From DASPWW01 sp963803425 (lineage in GTDB: Bacteria > Actinomycetota > Thermoleophilia > Solirubrobacterales > 70-9), in assembly GCA_963803425.1 (NCBI GenBank), contig CAWDMA010000001.1, positions 930,001 through 994,000 of the forward strand: 64,000 bases of DNA. Reading direction: 5' to 3'. Positions 8,236 through 16,771 of the stretch are shown one piece after another. A program made the position numbers and the translations under genes. The stretch's first letter is position 1. Each line of letters begins with the position of its first letter. The notes beneath the pieces were generated by a model. It saw nothing but the letters and a program-made list of their open reading frames with translations. It was not told the DNA's origin and ran no database searches.

Positions 8236-8862
8236 TCAGGAGTCGGTCCGGTGCAGCCCGAACTCGTCGGCGATCCCGTGGAAGACGAGCTCCGCCGCGA
8301 TCAGCAGCACGATCAGGCCCATGATCCGGTTCAGCACGTCGACCCCCTGCGGGCCGAGCCTCTCCAGGACCCGGTCGGCCCGCGCCAGGATCGCGTATGT
8401 GATCGCGAGCACGGCCACGATCCCGATCAGGAACCCGGGAAAGTCGAGCACGCTGTCGGCATGGTTGGAGAACGCCAGGACCGTGGCCAGCGCCCCGGGC
8501 CCGGCCAGCAGCGGGAACGCCAGCGGTGTGAAGTAGACATCCTCGCCCTGCTCGTCGTCCGGATCCGCCGGCTCCGTGCGCTGGCTCAGCATCTGCCACC
8601 CCGAGTATCCGAGCACGAGTCCGCCGACCACCTCGACCGCCGCCAGCGAGATCCCGAACCACTCCAGGATGAAGTGGCCGATCGCGAGGAACACCACCAG
8701 CATCGCGAAGGACACCGCGACCGCCCTGCGCGCCTGGTCGACGCGCCCGGTCGCGTCCATCTTGTGCGTCAGGCCCAGAAAGGTGGGGACGTTCCCGATC
8801 GGGTCGACGATCGGGAACAGCGCCACGACGGCCACCCCCGCGGAGCCGACGATGTGCTCCAT
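8236..8862 (-). CDS. MarC family integral membrane protein
   Basis: A 208-residue, six-helix membrane protein of the MarC/NAAT family, whose transport role remains poorly defined. Hallmarks are the N-terminal ALFPIVDPIGNVPTFL, the middle GGLVLGYSGWQML, the second half-site FPLLAGPGALATVLAF and the C-terminal LNRIMGLIVLLIAAELVFHG. The two PxxGP-like motifs reflect the internal repeat typical of the family. It starts at the ATG at 8862 and lies 3 bp downstream of the DUF1684 gene on the same strand, so the two are probably co-transcribed. Confidence 0.92.
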   Translation of the reverse strand: MEHIVGSAGVAVVALFPIVDPIGNVPTFLGLTHKMDATGRVDQARRAVAVSFAMLVVFLAIGHFILEWFGISLAAVEVVGGLVLGYSGWQMLSQRTEPADPDDEQGEDVYFTPLAFPLLAGPGALATVLAFSNHADSVLDFPGFLIGIVAVLAITYAILARADRVLERLGPQGVDVLNRIMGLIVLLIAAELVFHGIADEFGLHRTDS

Positions 8863-8865
8863 CGC

Positions 8866-9450
8866 TCAGCCCTCCCCGAGCCGCTCACCGGCGCGGACGG
8901 GGGCCGAGAGCCGGTTCGGCGGCGGCGCCAGCGGGCACACCCAGCTCGGGTCGTACGAGCACGAGGGGTTGTACGCGAAGTTGAAGTCAAGGATCGGGTC
9001 GCCGTCGCGGTCCACGCCGAGATCGGCCCCCTTCACCGTGTCAAGCAGGTACCGGCAGGCGCCGTAGGTCTCCGAGCCGCTGGTCGCGTCGCGAAACGGC
9101 AGGAACAGCCCGCCGCCGTAGCCCTCCAGCCAGTACAGCTCCAGCTCGCATTCCCGGCCGCCCAGCTCGAATCCAAGCGTCGCGATCCGCGTGAACGCGT
9201 ACGCGCCGACCGGGCCGTCGCCGCTGGTCGGGATCTCGTAGGTGCGGTGCTCGACCTCGCGGACGTCGGCCTCGACCCGCGCGTCCGGATTGTGGTCGAA
9301 GTACGGCAGGGCCCTGAACTGGCGGCGCTGCTCCGCCGGTATCGGCGACTGCGGATGGTGCGCGAACAGCTCGTCGCGGACGTCGCGCCATCGCCGCCAC
9401 GCCTCGACCGGGTCGGTCGCCGAGCGCACCTCCTCGTACAGGAAGAACAC
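8866..9450 (-). CDS. DUF1684 protein, start uncertain
   Basis: A DUF1684 family protein of unknown function: PYFDHNPDARVEADV, ELYWLEGYGGGLFLPFRDATSG, ETYGACRYLLDT and LDFNFAYNPSCSYDPSWVCPL are its characteristic stretches. The annotated GTG at 9450 begins at FFLYEEV, but the same frame upstream encodes PTAALSLLDWRRR, which belongs to the domain. That upstream frame reaches a stop at 9514-9516 without an ATG, GTG or TTG. A GTG at 9512 exists one frame away, so a small indel near the 5' end is likely. The real protein is probably about 20 residues longer. Confidence 0.82.
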   Translation of the reverse strand: MFFLYEEVRSATDPVEAWRRWRDVRDELFAHHPQSPIPAEQRRQFRALPYFDHNPDARVEADVREVEHRTYEIPTSGDGPVGAYAFTRIATLGFELGGRECELELYWLEGYGGGLFLPFRDATSGSETYGACRYLLDTVKGADLGVDRDGDPILDFNFAYNPSCSYDPSWVCPLAPPPNRLSAPVRAGERLGEG

Positions 9451-9573
9451 CCGACGCCTCCAGTCGAGCAGGCTGAGCGCCGCGGTTGGATCCGTTGGCG
9501 GAATGTCGACACCCTAGCTGCGCGTGGCGGTCGCCAGGCGCCGGCGGGTCCGCGTGTTCCCGACGGGATTGGC

Positions 9574-10740
9574 TCAGTGACCGCTCGCCGTGCTCCACGC
9601 GCGCTCGACGCGCAGCTGGGCGTCTTCGTCTCCCGGGGGACTGATCGGCGTCGAGCACTTGCGGGTGTAGCTTGCGCTGGGGAAGATCAGCTGGCTCTTG
9701 GCGGCCTTGGGGTCGGTCTTCTCGAATATCTCCTTGACTCCCTTGACCGGCGTCACCGAGCTCGTCCACGCGGAGATCTGTGCCTGGTGGCGGGGCTCGT
9801 AGGTGTAGTTGATGAAGTCGTACGCGGCCGTCGGGTTGGGGGCGCCGACAGGGATGACCCAGTCGTCCCACCACACCATGCACCCCTGGGTCGGCATCCG
9901 CCACTGCAGGTCGGGGTTGTCGGCCTGGAGCTGGATCGCGTCCGCCGCCCAGCCGACCACCGCGACGACATCGCCGTTTGCGAGGTCGCTCGCGTAGTCG
10001 CCGCCGGTGACGCGCCGGATCTGCCCGGATTCGACCGCGCCCTCGATCTTGTCGATCGCGGCGAGCCACTGCTCCTGGGTGGCGTTCTCGGGATCGACGC
10101 CGTCCGCCTTCATCACGAGCGGGACCGTCTCGCGCAGCTCGGAGACCATCTCGACCCGACCCTTGTACTTGGGGTCGAACAGGTCGTTGACCGAGTGGAT
10201 GTCGGGCGCCTCCTTGCGGTTCACGATCAGCCCGGTCATCCCGCCCTGCCACGGGATCGAGAAGTCCCAGTTCGGATCGGAGCTCGGCGCCTTCACGGTC
10301 GGGCTGAGGTGCTTGAAGGCCGGCGCCAGCGCCTCCTTGTCGAGCTTCTGGATGTACCCGAGGTCGTACATCCGCTTCGCGAGCCAGTCGGTCGCGACCA
10401 TCAGCGAGCGCCCGCCGGATTGACCCTTCTCGAGCAGCGGCCGCATCTTGCCGAAGAACTCGTCGTAGCTGTTGATGTCCTCGACGTACTTGACCGAGAC
10501 CCCGGACTCCTTCTCGTACTCCGGGATCGTCTTCTTGTCGATGTACAGCGCCCAGTTCGAGACCGTCAGGTCGCCGCTCGGCTTGCCGTCCGCCGTGGCG
10601 GTCGTCACCTGGACGTCGTTCGCGCCTTCGACCCCGTCGTCCGAACCGCACGCTGCGATCGCGAGTGCGGCGGCGAGCGCGAGTGTCGCGAGCACAAGGC
10701 TCCATCCAGAACGGGCGCTCGTGCGTGGTGCGGTAGTCAT
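9574..10740 (-). CDS. Polyamine-type (PotD-like) ABC substrate-binding lipoprotein
   Basis: A 388-residue extracytoplasmic binding protein with a signal peptide and lipobox (LAIAAC, Cys at about 32). Family motifs are LTVSNWALYIDKKTIPEYEKE, YVEDINSYDEFFGKM, VATDWLAKRMYDLGYIQ, WQGGMTGLIVNR and NDLFDPKYKGRV; Trp- and Asp-rich segments (VVGWAADAIQLQ, MVWWDDWVIPVGAPNP) form the amine pocket. No ATPase or permease genes accompany it here. It lies 25 bp downstream of the TetR gene on the same strand, opposite the flavin oxidase and decarboxylase, suggesting it captures the amine metabolised by that locus. The ligand is inferred, not shown. Confidence 0.9.
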   Translation of the reverse strand: MTTAPRTSARSGWSLVLATLALAAALAIAACGSDDGVEGANDVQVTTATADGKPSGDLTVSNWALYIDKKTIPEYEKESGVSVKYVEDINSYDEFFGKMRPLLEKGQSGGRSLMVATDWLAKRMYDLGYIQKLDKEALAPAFKHLSPTVKAPSSDPNWDFSIPWQGGMTGLIVNRKEAPDIHSVNDLFDPKYKGRVEMVSELRETVPLVMKADGVDPENATQEQWLAAIDKIEGAVESGQIRRVTGGDYASDLANGDVVAVVGWAADAIQLQADNPDLQWRMPTQGCMVWWDDWVIPVGAPNPTAAYDFINYTYEPRHQAQISAWTSSVTPVKGVKEIFEKTDPKAAKSQLIFPSASYTRKCSTPISPPGDEDAQLRVERAWSTASGH

Positions 10741-10765
10741 CGCGCTCTCCCTTCGGCTCGACTGG

Positions 10766-11413
10766 TCATTTCACGGGAATCCGGGAGAACCACGCCTCGA
10801 GCGCGGGCCGGATCACTGCTCGCTCGACGTCCTCCGTGGGCACGGCGAGCTCGCCGACGAGGAGCCCGTCGAGCATCGCGAGGAGCAGCCGCGCCTCGAG
10901 CTGCGGCGAACGCGCACCGAGCGAGTCGAACATCTCCCCCAGCACCTCGTTCCATGCAGCGGTCCACTCCCGGCACACCTGCGCCAGCTGGGGCTGTCGG
11001 GTCGCCTCCTGGAGCAGCGCGTACTGGGCGACCGCGCGCCACCGCGCCTCGCCGAGCTGGGGGAGGAGGTGGGCGGTGAACTCGTCCACGAGCCGCTTTC
11101 GGGACAGCCGTCCGCTGAGCACGCCGGCGAGGCGCTCGCGGAGGCTGGCGGTCTCCTCCCGCGCGAACATCTCGAGCGCGGCCCGGAGCATGTCCTGGCG
11201 GGAGTCGAACCAGTACGTGGTCGATCCCAGCGGCACCTGGGCGAGCTCCGCCACCGCCCGATGGCTGACTGCGTCGACCCCGTCCCTCGCGATCAGTCGC
11301 AGCGTCGCCTGCAGGAGCAGCTCGCGGCGGGCGTTGCCCCGCGGCCGTGAGCCGGCTTCGAGCGGCGGCACCTCGGTGGCTGCGGGCGATGGCCCGATCG
11401 CGTCGATGTACAT
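10766..11413 (-). CDS. TetR family transcriptional regulator
   Basis: A 215-residue repressor-type protein. The helix-turn-helix region (RRELLLQATLRLIARDGVDA, then SHRAVAELAQVPLGSTTYWF) begins near residue 28, and the remainder is an all-helical ligand domain. The ATG at 11413 lies inside the first GTAC-N4-GTAC dyad of the intergenic region; a GTG about 40 bp downstream (VPPLEAG) is an alternative start that would leave the operator clear of the gene. It is divergent from the flavin oxidase and upstream of the polyamine-type binding protein. By position it most likely controls both transcripts and itself, with an amine or metabolite as inducer. Confidence 0.9.
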   Translation of the reverse strand: MYIDAIGPSPAATEVPPLEAGSRPRGNARRELLLQATLRLIARDGVDAVSHRAVAELAQVPLGSTTYWFDSRQDMLRAALEMFAREETASLRERLAGVLSGRLSRKRLVDEFTAHLLPQLGEARWRAVAQYALLQEATRQPQLAQVCREWTAAWNEVLGEMFDSLGARSPQLEARLLLAMLDGLLVGELAVPTEDVERAVIRPALEAWFSRIPVK

Positions 11414-11432
11414 AAGTACAGTACGATCGTAC
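11408..11432. promoter_or_regulatory. Tandem GTAC-N4-GTAC dyads, likely TetR operator
   Basis: Two dyads with identical half-sites lie 1 bp apart: GTACATAAGTAC (11408-11419) and the perfect palindrome GTACGATCGTAC (11421-11432). They sit in the 24-bp gap and overlap the TetR start codon, 6 bp before the oxidase TTG. The four-half-site layout would suit cooperative binding of two TetR dimers. Binding itself is inferred. Confidence 0.65.
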
Positions 11433-11437
11433 ACCGA

Positions 11438-12526
11438 TTGGAGGACGCGGGTCAACACCGTCGTGAGCTCGACCTCGTCGTGATCGGCGGCGGGGTGGTC
11501 GGGGGAGCGACAGCCCTGGCCGCGGCCCGGCGTGGCGCACGCGTGGCGGTGCTGGAGGCGAGGACGTTCACCGGAGGGCACGGGTCGAGCTCGGGGACCG
11601 CGCGGATATTTGCTCCGTTCCCGTTCCCGGACGAGGAGCATCTCGAGATGGCGATTCGGGCGTTGGAGCAATGGCGCGAGATCGAGCGCGCCGCCGGCGA
11701 GGTGCTGCTGACGCGGACCGGAGCGTTGTCGCGCGGGGAGCTGGCCGAGCGCGCGCTGCCGGTCCTCCGCGACGCGGGCGAGGCGGCGGAGCTGATCACC
11801 GCCGAGGCCGCCGCGCGGCTCGGCGTGCGCTTGCCCGAGGACGGAGGGCCGGTGCTGCATCAACCCGAAGCCGGCACGATTCACGCCGACCGGGCGCGGG
11901 GGGCGCTGTGGCGGCTTGCGGTCGGCGCCGGCGCCACCCTCCATCAGGGGGTGCGCGTCCGGTCGATCGCCGAGAGCCGTGAAGCGGTCGAGGTGGGCAC
12001 GGACGCCGGCGCGTGGCTGTGCGAGGTGGCGATCGTCGCCGCCGGACCGTGGAGCCGCGGGCTGCTGAACCGGTCGGGGATCGAGCTCGAGGTCACCTCG
12101 ACGGGCCAGTCGGTGGCGCACTTTGCGGTGCGCGACCGCTCCATCCGGCCGTTCGCGGCGATCGAGTACGACGGCGATGAGCCGTACGCGTGCTGGGATC
12201 CGGCACACGGCCTGAAGGCCGGGCTCCATGTCCGCGGCGCGCCGCTCGATCCTGACGATCCTCGACCGCAGGTCGACCCTGCCGCAGTCGAGCGGATCGC
12301 CACCTGGGTCGAAGCGCGGTTCCCGGCGGCCTCGCCGCGGCCCGCCGCGGTGGAAGCGTGTGCGTACACGAGCACGCCCGACGACCGCTTCGCGCTGCAG
12401 GCGCAGGGTCGGGTCGTGATCGCGGCCGCCTGCAACGGACAGGGGTTCCAGTACGCGCCGGAGACCGGCGCCCGTCTCGCGGCGCTCGCCACCGGGGACG
12501 GCGCCCTTGTCGGGGCCGGGAGCTGA
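11438..12526 (+). CDS. FAD-dependent amine oxidase of the monomeric sarcosine oxidase / N-methyltryptophan oxidase family
   Basis: A 362-residue flavoenzyme predicted to oxidise a secondary or primary amine, or an N-methyl amino acid, to an imine with release of H2O2. It opens with a Rossmann loop (LVVIGGGVVGGATALAAARRG) followed by GGHGSSSGTARIF, equivalent to the family's GSSHGxSRI. Near the C-terminus CAYTSTPDDRF carries the Cys that binds FAD covalently in monomeric sarcosine oxidase, and IAAACNGQGFQYAPETG is the closing flavin motif. The start is a TTG at 11438; no ATG or GTG precedes the nucleotide-binding loop in frame. It heads a three-gene run with the decarboxylase-VOC fusion and an SDR. 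The substrate is unknown. Confidence 0.85.
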   Translation: MEDAGQHRRELDLVVIGGGVVGGATALAAARRGARVAVLEARTFTGGHGSSSGTARIFAPFPFPDEEHLEMAIRALEQWREIERAAGEVLLTRTGALSRGELAERALPVLRDAGEAAELITAEAAARLGVRLPEDGGPVLHQPEAGTIHADRARGALWRLAVGAGATLHQGVRVRSIAESREAVEVGTDAGAWLCEVAIVAAGPWSRGLLNRSGIELEVTSTGQSVAHFAVRDRSIRPFAAIEYDGDEPYACWDPAHGLKAGLHVRGAPLDPDDPRPQVDPAAVERIATWVEARFPAASPRPAAVEACAYTSTPDDRFALQAQGRVVIAAACNGQGFQYAPETGARLAALATGDGALVGAGS

Positions 12527-12529
12527 AGC

Positions 12530-14392
12530 GTGGGCGGGCCGCGACAACTGGACGAGGCGCTCTCGGTGCGCGACGGAACGGTCTACGTCGAGGGTTGCTC
12601 GACGGAGGCGCTCGCCGAGCGGTTCGGCACCCCGTTGTACGTCGTCTCCGAGGACCAGCTCCGCCGCAACTTGAACCGATTCCGGGAGGCGTTCGAGCCA
12701 CGGTGGCAGGGGGAGTTTCTACTGCTCCCGTCGATCAAGGCGAACTCCTGCCTGGCGCTTCGGCGGGTGCTCACCATCGAGGGCGCCGGGTGCGACACCT
12801 TCGGCGCGTCGGAGCTGGACGCGGCGCTCCGTGCCGGCACCGACCCCGACCGGGTCTCGCTGAACGGGGCGATCAAGGACGACGCGCTGCTCGAGCGGGC
12901 CGTCCGGGCCGGCGTCCGGATCACGCTCGACAGCGTCGCGGAACTGCACCGCGCGGCTGCGGCGGCGGAGCGGCTGCGGCGGCGGGCGCGGGTCCGCTTC
13001 CGGCTCCGCCCGGATCTGCCGAGCGAGGACGCTCCGTCCGAGATGTCCCCGAGCGGCGTCTCGATCCGCGATGCGATCCAGCGCTACAAAGCGGGAATCC
13101 CATCGGAGGACGTGCTCGCGCTGGACGCGTCGGCGATAGCGGACTCGAGGCTCGAGGTGAGCGGTCTGATGTTCCACCTCGGCAGGCACAGCGCCGAGCC
13201 GGCGGTGTGGACCGCCGGGGTCGACTGGCTGGCCGGGATGGTCGAGCGGCTCCGGATCGCGTGGGACGGGTGGGTCCCGGCCGAGCTCGACGTCGGCGGC
13301 GGCTTCCCGGCGCCCCGGGATCCGTTCGGGCGCAGCCTCCCCCAGCGCGCCGGCGCGCCACCGACCTCGCCGGGCGCGGACGCGTTCGCCGAGGCGATCT
13401 GCGGGCCGCTCGAAGAGCGACTGGGCGGGCTCGGAATCGACCCGGCCGGGGTCCGGCTCGAGGTCGAGCCGGGCCGCGCCGTATACGCGGACGCCGGGGT
13501 GCATCTGGCCAGGGTCGGCAACGTGAAGCGGCAGACCGAGCCGACCCCGCGCACCTGGGTGGAGACGGACTCGTCGGATGCGTACCTCGCAGACGTCAAC
13601 CTCGAGTTCAACCGGTGGACCTGCCTCGTCTCGGGCAGGGCGGACGCCGACGCCGCGATCGTCGCCGACGTCACCGGCCGCACCTGCGCGCTGGACGTGA
13701 TCGTCCCCGACGCGGAGCTGCCCCCGGTCGAGAGCGGCGATCTGCTCGTCTTCCTCGACACGGGGGCGTACCAGGATGCGAGCGCGAGCAACTTCAACGC
13801 CCTGCCGCGGCCCGGGACAGCGCTGGTCCTGGGGGGCTCTGCGGAGATGATCCGCCGTCACGAGACGATCGAGGACGTCTACGGGCGCGACCTCATCCCC
13901 GAGCGGCTGCGCGACGGCGCCGCCATCGGGGACGGGCACGCCGGGTGGCGTGCGACCGGGCTCGACCACGTTGCGGTCACCAGCGGCGATCTGGACAGAT
14001 CGCTGCGCTTCTACGTCGATCTGCTCGGCCTCCCATTGCGCGCGAGGGGCGACGGCTTCGGCGCGGCGGAGCTCGAGATCACCGGGATCGATGCGTCCGA
14101 GGTGCGGTGGGCCGACCTGGAGCTTGCGAGCGGCCAGGTCCTGGAGCTGATCGAGTACGTCGATCCGCGCGGCACCCCGAGCCGGCCGGAGGCGAACGAC
14201 CCCGGGGCGACCCACATCTCTCTCCGGGTGCCCGATGTCGAGGCTGCGTACGAGCGGTTGCGCGACACCGGCGTCCCGGTTCGGAGCCGGCCTGTGACGC
14301 TCACCGATCCCGGCGCGTGGCGGGGCGCGCGCTGCTTCTACGCCGCCGATCCCGACGGGGTCACAGTCGAGCTGATCCAGGGGGCCCCGTGA
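12530..14392 (+). CDS. Fold-type III PLP decarboxylase fused to a C-terminal VOC/glyoxalase domain
   Basis: A 620-residue fusion. Residues 1 to about 465 resemble diaminopimelate/ornithine decarboxylases: LLPSIKANSC with PLP Lys70, HLGRHS in place of the usual HxGS, DVGGGFP, VEPGRAVYADAG, and TGRTCALD ... LDTGAYQDASASNFNALPRP with the catalytic Cys region. Residues about 477-620 are a complete VOC unit: LDHVAVTSGDLDRSLRFYVD (His480), THISLRV (His562), a Glu near 539-542 and VELIQ (Glu614), matching the four metal ligands of glyoxalase I/epimerase-type proteins. The GTG start lies 3 bp after the oxidase, and the stop overlaps the SDR start. Lysine or polyamine biosynthesis is unlikely given this context. 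The substrate is unknown. Confidence 0.85.
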   Translation: MGGPRQLDEALSVRDGTVYVEGCSTEALAERFGTPLYVVSEDQLRRNLNRFREAFEPRWQGEFLLLPSIKANSCLALRRVLTIEGAGCDTFGASELDAALRAGTDPDRVSLNGAIKDDALLERAVRAGVRITLDSVAELHRAAAAAERLRRRARVRFRLRPDLPSEDAPSEMSPSGVSIRDAIQRYKAGIPSEDVLALDASAIADSRLEVSGLMFHLGRHSAEPAVWTAGVDWLAGMVERLRIAWDGWVPAELDVGGGFPAPRDPFGRSLPQRAGAPPTSPGADAFAEAICGPLEERLGGLGIDPAGVRLEVEPGRAVYADAGVHLARVGNVKRQTEPTPRTWVETDSSDAYLADVNLEFNRWTCLVSGRADADAAIVADVTGRTCALDVIVPDAELPPVESGDLLVFLDTGAYQDASASNFNALPRPGTALVLGGSAEMIRRHETIEDVYGRDLIPERLRDGAAIGDGHAGWRATGLDHVAVTSGDLDRSLRFYVDLLGLPLRARGDGFGAAELEITGIDASEVRWADLELASGQVLELIEYVDPRGTPSRPEANDPGATHISLRVPDVEAAYERLRDTGVPVRSRPVTLTDPGAWRGARCFYAADPDGVTVELIQGAP

Positions 14393-15228
14393 GCGAGCCC
14401 CGGACCGTGTGGGTGACCGGGGCGGGGAGCGGGATGGGCACATCGCACGCGCGCCGGTTCGCGGCGATCGGGGACCGGGTGGGATGCGTCGACCGTGACG
14501 CGGAGGCGCTCGACGCGGTCGTCGCCGGAATCCGCGCCGATGGCGGCGAGGCGGCGGGGGCGGTCGCCGATGTGACCGACTGGGAGGCTGTGCGGAAAGG
14601 CGCCGCCGAGCTGCGCGAGGCGCTCGGCCCGGCGCAGGTCGTGATCGCGAACGCCGGCGTGGTCCCGGACGGGGACCACATCGAGCAGATCGATCCGGCG
14701 GAGTGGCGCCGGGTGATCGACGTCAACCTGACCGGCGCCTTCATCACCGCGAAGGCGGCCATTCCCCAGCTCCGCGGCGCGGGTGGGGGGTCGATGGTGC
14801 TGATCTCCTCGATCTGCGGCCTCGTCGCGTCGTCCGGGTACGGCGCGTACAACGCGTCCAAGCACGGGGTGATCGGGCTGGCGCGGACGCTCGCGCACGA
14901 GCTCGCCCCCTCCGGCGTCAGGGTGAACGCCGTCTGCCCCGGGTGGGTGCGGACGCCGATGCTGGCCCGCTCCGTCGACGACGCGGGCGGCTCGGGGGAC
15001 CTCGACGCCTTCACCTCGATGAGCCTGCTCGAACGGCTCGTCGAACCCGACGAGGTGACCGATGCGATCGTGTGGCTGACCTCGCCGCAGTCGAGCATGG
15101 TCACCGGGATCGCGCTCCCGGTCGAGGGCGGGCTGCTGGAACGCAGGGCGTGGCCCGAGACCGAGCAGGATCGAGCGAGTCGCTCGCGTTGGCGGAATCG
15201 CAACACCCCCGACGCGACCAGCGAATAG
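14389..15228 (+). CDS. Short-chain dehydrogenase/reductase
   Basis: A 279-residue classical SDR that should reduce or oxidise a carbonyl/alcohol with NAD(P). The cofactor loop is TGAGSGMGTSHARRF, then NAG at the beta-4 strand, and the catalytic Ser-Tyr-Lys set is ISSICGLVASSGYGAYNASKHG. VNAVCPGWVRTPML and a GGLLERR tail follow. The Asp in GCVDRDAE after beta-2 favours NAD over NADP. The GTG start overlaps the decarboxylase-VOC stop (GTGA), so translation is coupled and the enzyme probably handles a product of that protein. The last 25 residues are Arg/Glu-rich and atypical, and may extend past the true fold. Confidence 0.92.
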   Translation: MSEPRTVWVTGAGSGMGTSHARRFAAIGDRVGCVDRDAEALDAVVAGIRADGGEAAGAVADVTDWEAVRKGAAELREALGPAQVVIANAGVVPDGDHIEQIDPAEWRRVIDVNLTGAFITAKAAIPQLRGAGGGSMVLISSICGLVASSGYGAYNASKHGVIGLARTLAHELAPSGVRVNAVCPGWVRTPMLARSVDDAGGSGDLDAFTSMSLLERLVEPDEVTDAIVWLTSPQSSMVTGIALPVEGGLLERRAWPETEQDRASRSRWRNRNTPDATSE

Positions 15229-15261
15229 GCTCGTTCGCTCACACCCGGAGGAGGTTTGCCC

Positions 15262-16003
15262 ATGTCTGTCGCGCAGGAGCTGGCCGAGTTCAAGGAGACC
15301 GAGGGCGGCGGGGCGTTCTCGAAGCAGAACTCGAAGATGCTGAAGGTGGAGCTGTCCGAGGTGACGATCCAGGCGAAGCTCGGCTCGATGGTCGCCTACC
15401 AGGGCGAGGTCAAGTTCGAGCATGCCGGCTCGGGCGGGATGTCGCGGATGATCAAGAAGGCGGTTACCAACGAGGGCACCAAGCTGATGAAGATCGAGGG
15501 GAAGGGCGAGGTGTTCCTCGCCGACCTCGCCCAGGACATTCAGATCCTGCACCTCGACGACGACACCATCACGGCGAACGGGGCCAACGTGCTCGCGTTC
15601 GACGCTGGGATCGAGTGGGACATCAAGCGGGTCGAGGGCGCGTCCGGGATGATGGGCGGCGGGCTCTACAACATGGAGCTGAACGGCACCGGCGCGGTGG
15701 CGCTCGTCTCCGACGGCCCCCCCGGTGCTGCTCGAGCTCGACGGCGAGGAGACCTACGCCGACCCGCAGGCCGCGATCACCTGGTCGAGCGACGTCAAGA
15801 CCGGGGTCAAGACCGACGTCAACCTGAAGACGCTGATCGGCCGCGGATCGGGCGAGACGGTCCAGATCAGCTTCTCGGGGAAGGGATGGCTGCTGATCCA
15901 GCCCTCCGAGGGTCAGGTGGCCGGAATGACGTCCGGCGGCGGCGGCTCCAGCACCGGCACCGGCGGTGTTGCGGGGGCGCTGGGCGGGGTGCTGGGGCGA
16001 TAG
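15262..16003 (+). CDS. AIM24/TIGR00266-like protein, one homopolymer frameshift
   Basis: A beta-helical protein of the AIM24 family, function unclear. The first frame runs from the ATG at 15262 (after a clear GGAGGAGG) through FSKQNSKMLKVELSE, GSMVAYQGEVKFEH, FLADLAQDIQILHLDDD and VSDGPP. At 15717-15723 a run of seven C breaks the frame. With six C the protein continues VLLELDGEETYADPQAA, WSSDVKTGVKTDVNLKTLIG and GKGWLLIQPSEGQ and ends in a Gly/Ser/Thr tail. Bridged length is about 247 residues, normal for the family. The break is best explained by a one-base homopolymer error. It does not overlap its neighbours. Confidence 0.85.
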
Positions 16004-16031
16004 CTCCCCCCACCGCATAGGATCCGGCCTG

Positions 16032-16771
16032 ATGCTGGGCCTGCCCGACGGCGTCACCGCGTGCCTCTTCGACCTCGACGGGGTGCTGACCAAGACCGCC
16101 TCGGTCCACGCGCAGGCGTGGAAGCAGATGTTCGACGCGTTTCTGTCGAAGCGCGCCGAGCGGACGGGGAGAAGACGGTCCCGTTCGACAAGGTCGACGA
16201 CTACGACAAGTACGTCGACGGGAAGCCGCGCTACGACGGGGTGCAGTCCTTCCTCGGGTCGCGCGGGATCGAGCTGCCGTACGGGACGCCCGATGACCCG
16301 CCCGACGCCGAGACCGTGTGTGGGCTCGGCAACCGCAAGAACGACCTCGTGCTCGCGCTGATCGAGAAGCAGGGGGTGGAGGCGTTCGAGGGCTCGGTCC
16401 GGTACGTGAAGGCGGCGCGCGACGCCGGCCTGCGGCGCGCCGTCGTCTCCTCCAGCGCCAACTGCCGGCAGGTGCTGCAGGGAGCCGGGATCGAGGACCT
16501 GTTCGAGGAGCGGATCGACGGGGCGATCGCGGCGCGCGAGCACCTCGCCGGCAAGCCCGCCCCCGACACCTACCTGGCCGGCGCGTGCGCGCTCGGCGTG
16601 GAGCCGTCGGGGGCGGCGGTGTTCGAGGACGCCCTCGCCGGGGTGGAGTCGGGCCGCGCCGGCAAGTTCGGCTTCGTCGTCGGGGTCGACCGGGTGGGGC
16701 AGGCCGACGCGCTCCGCGAGCACGGGGCGGATCGCGTCGTCGAGGACCTCGCGGAGCTGCTCGACTCGTGA
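16032..16771 (+). CDS. Beta-phosphoglucomutase-like HAD hydrolase, one frameshift
   Basis: HAD-superfamily enzyme expected to convert beta-glucose-1-phosphate into glucose-6-phosphate. FDLDGVL holds the nucleophile Asp and the general acid Asp. VVSSSANCRQVL is motif II, GKPAPDTYL motif III and VFEDALAGVESGRAG motif IV. The N-terminal 46 residues are in one frame (start ATG at 16032); from EKTVPFDKVDDYDKYV onward the frame shifts at 16166-16171, where GGGG would need to be GGGGG. Bridged length is about 246 residues. The stop overlaps the start of the GH65 phosphorylase by 4 bp, the usual pairing of a beta-G1P-producing phosphorylase with its mutase. Confidence 0.85.

Noticed and set aside
12530..14392. 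Diaminopimelate decarboxylase of lysine synthesis (lysA)
   Set aside because: The substrate loop differs (HLGRHS), a VOC domain is fused, and neighbours are an amine oxidase and SDR, not lysine or threonine genes.
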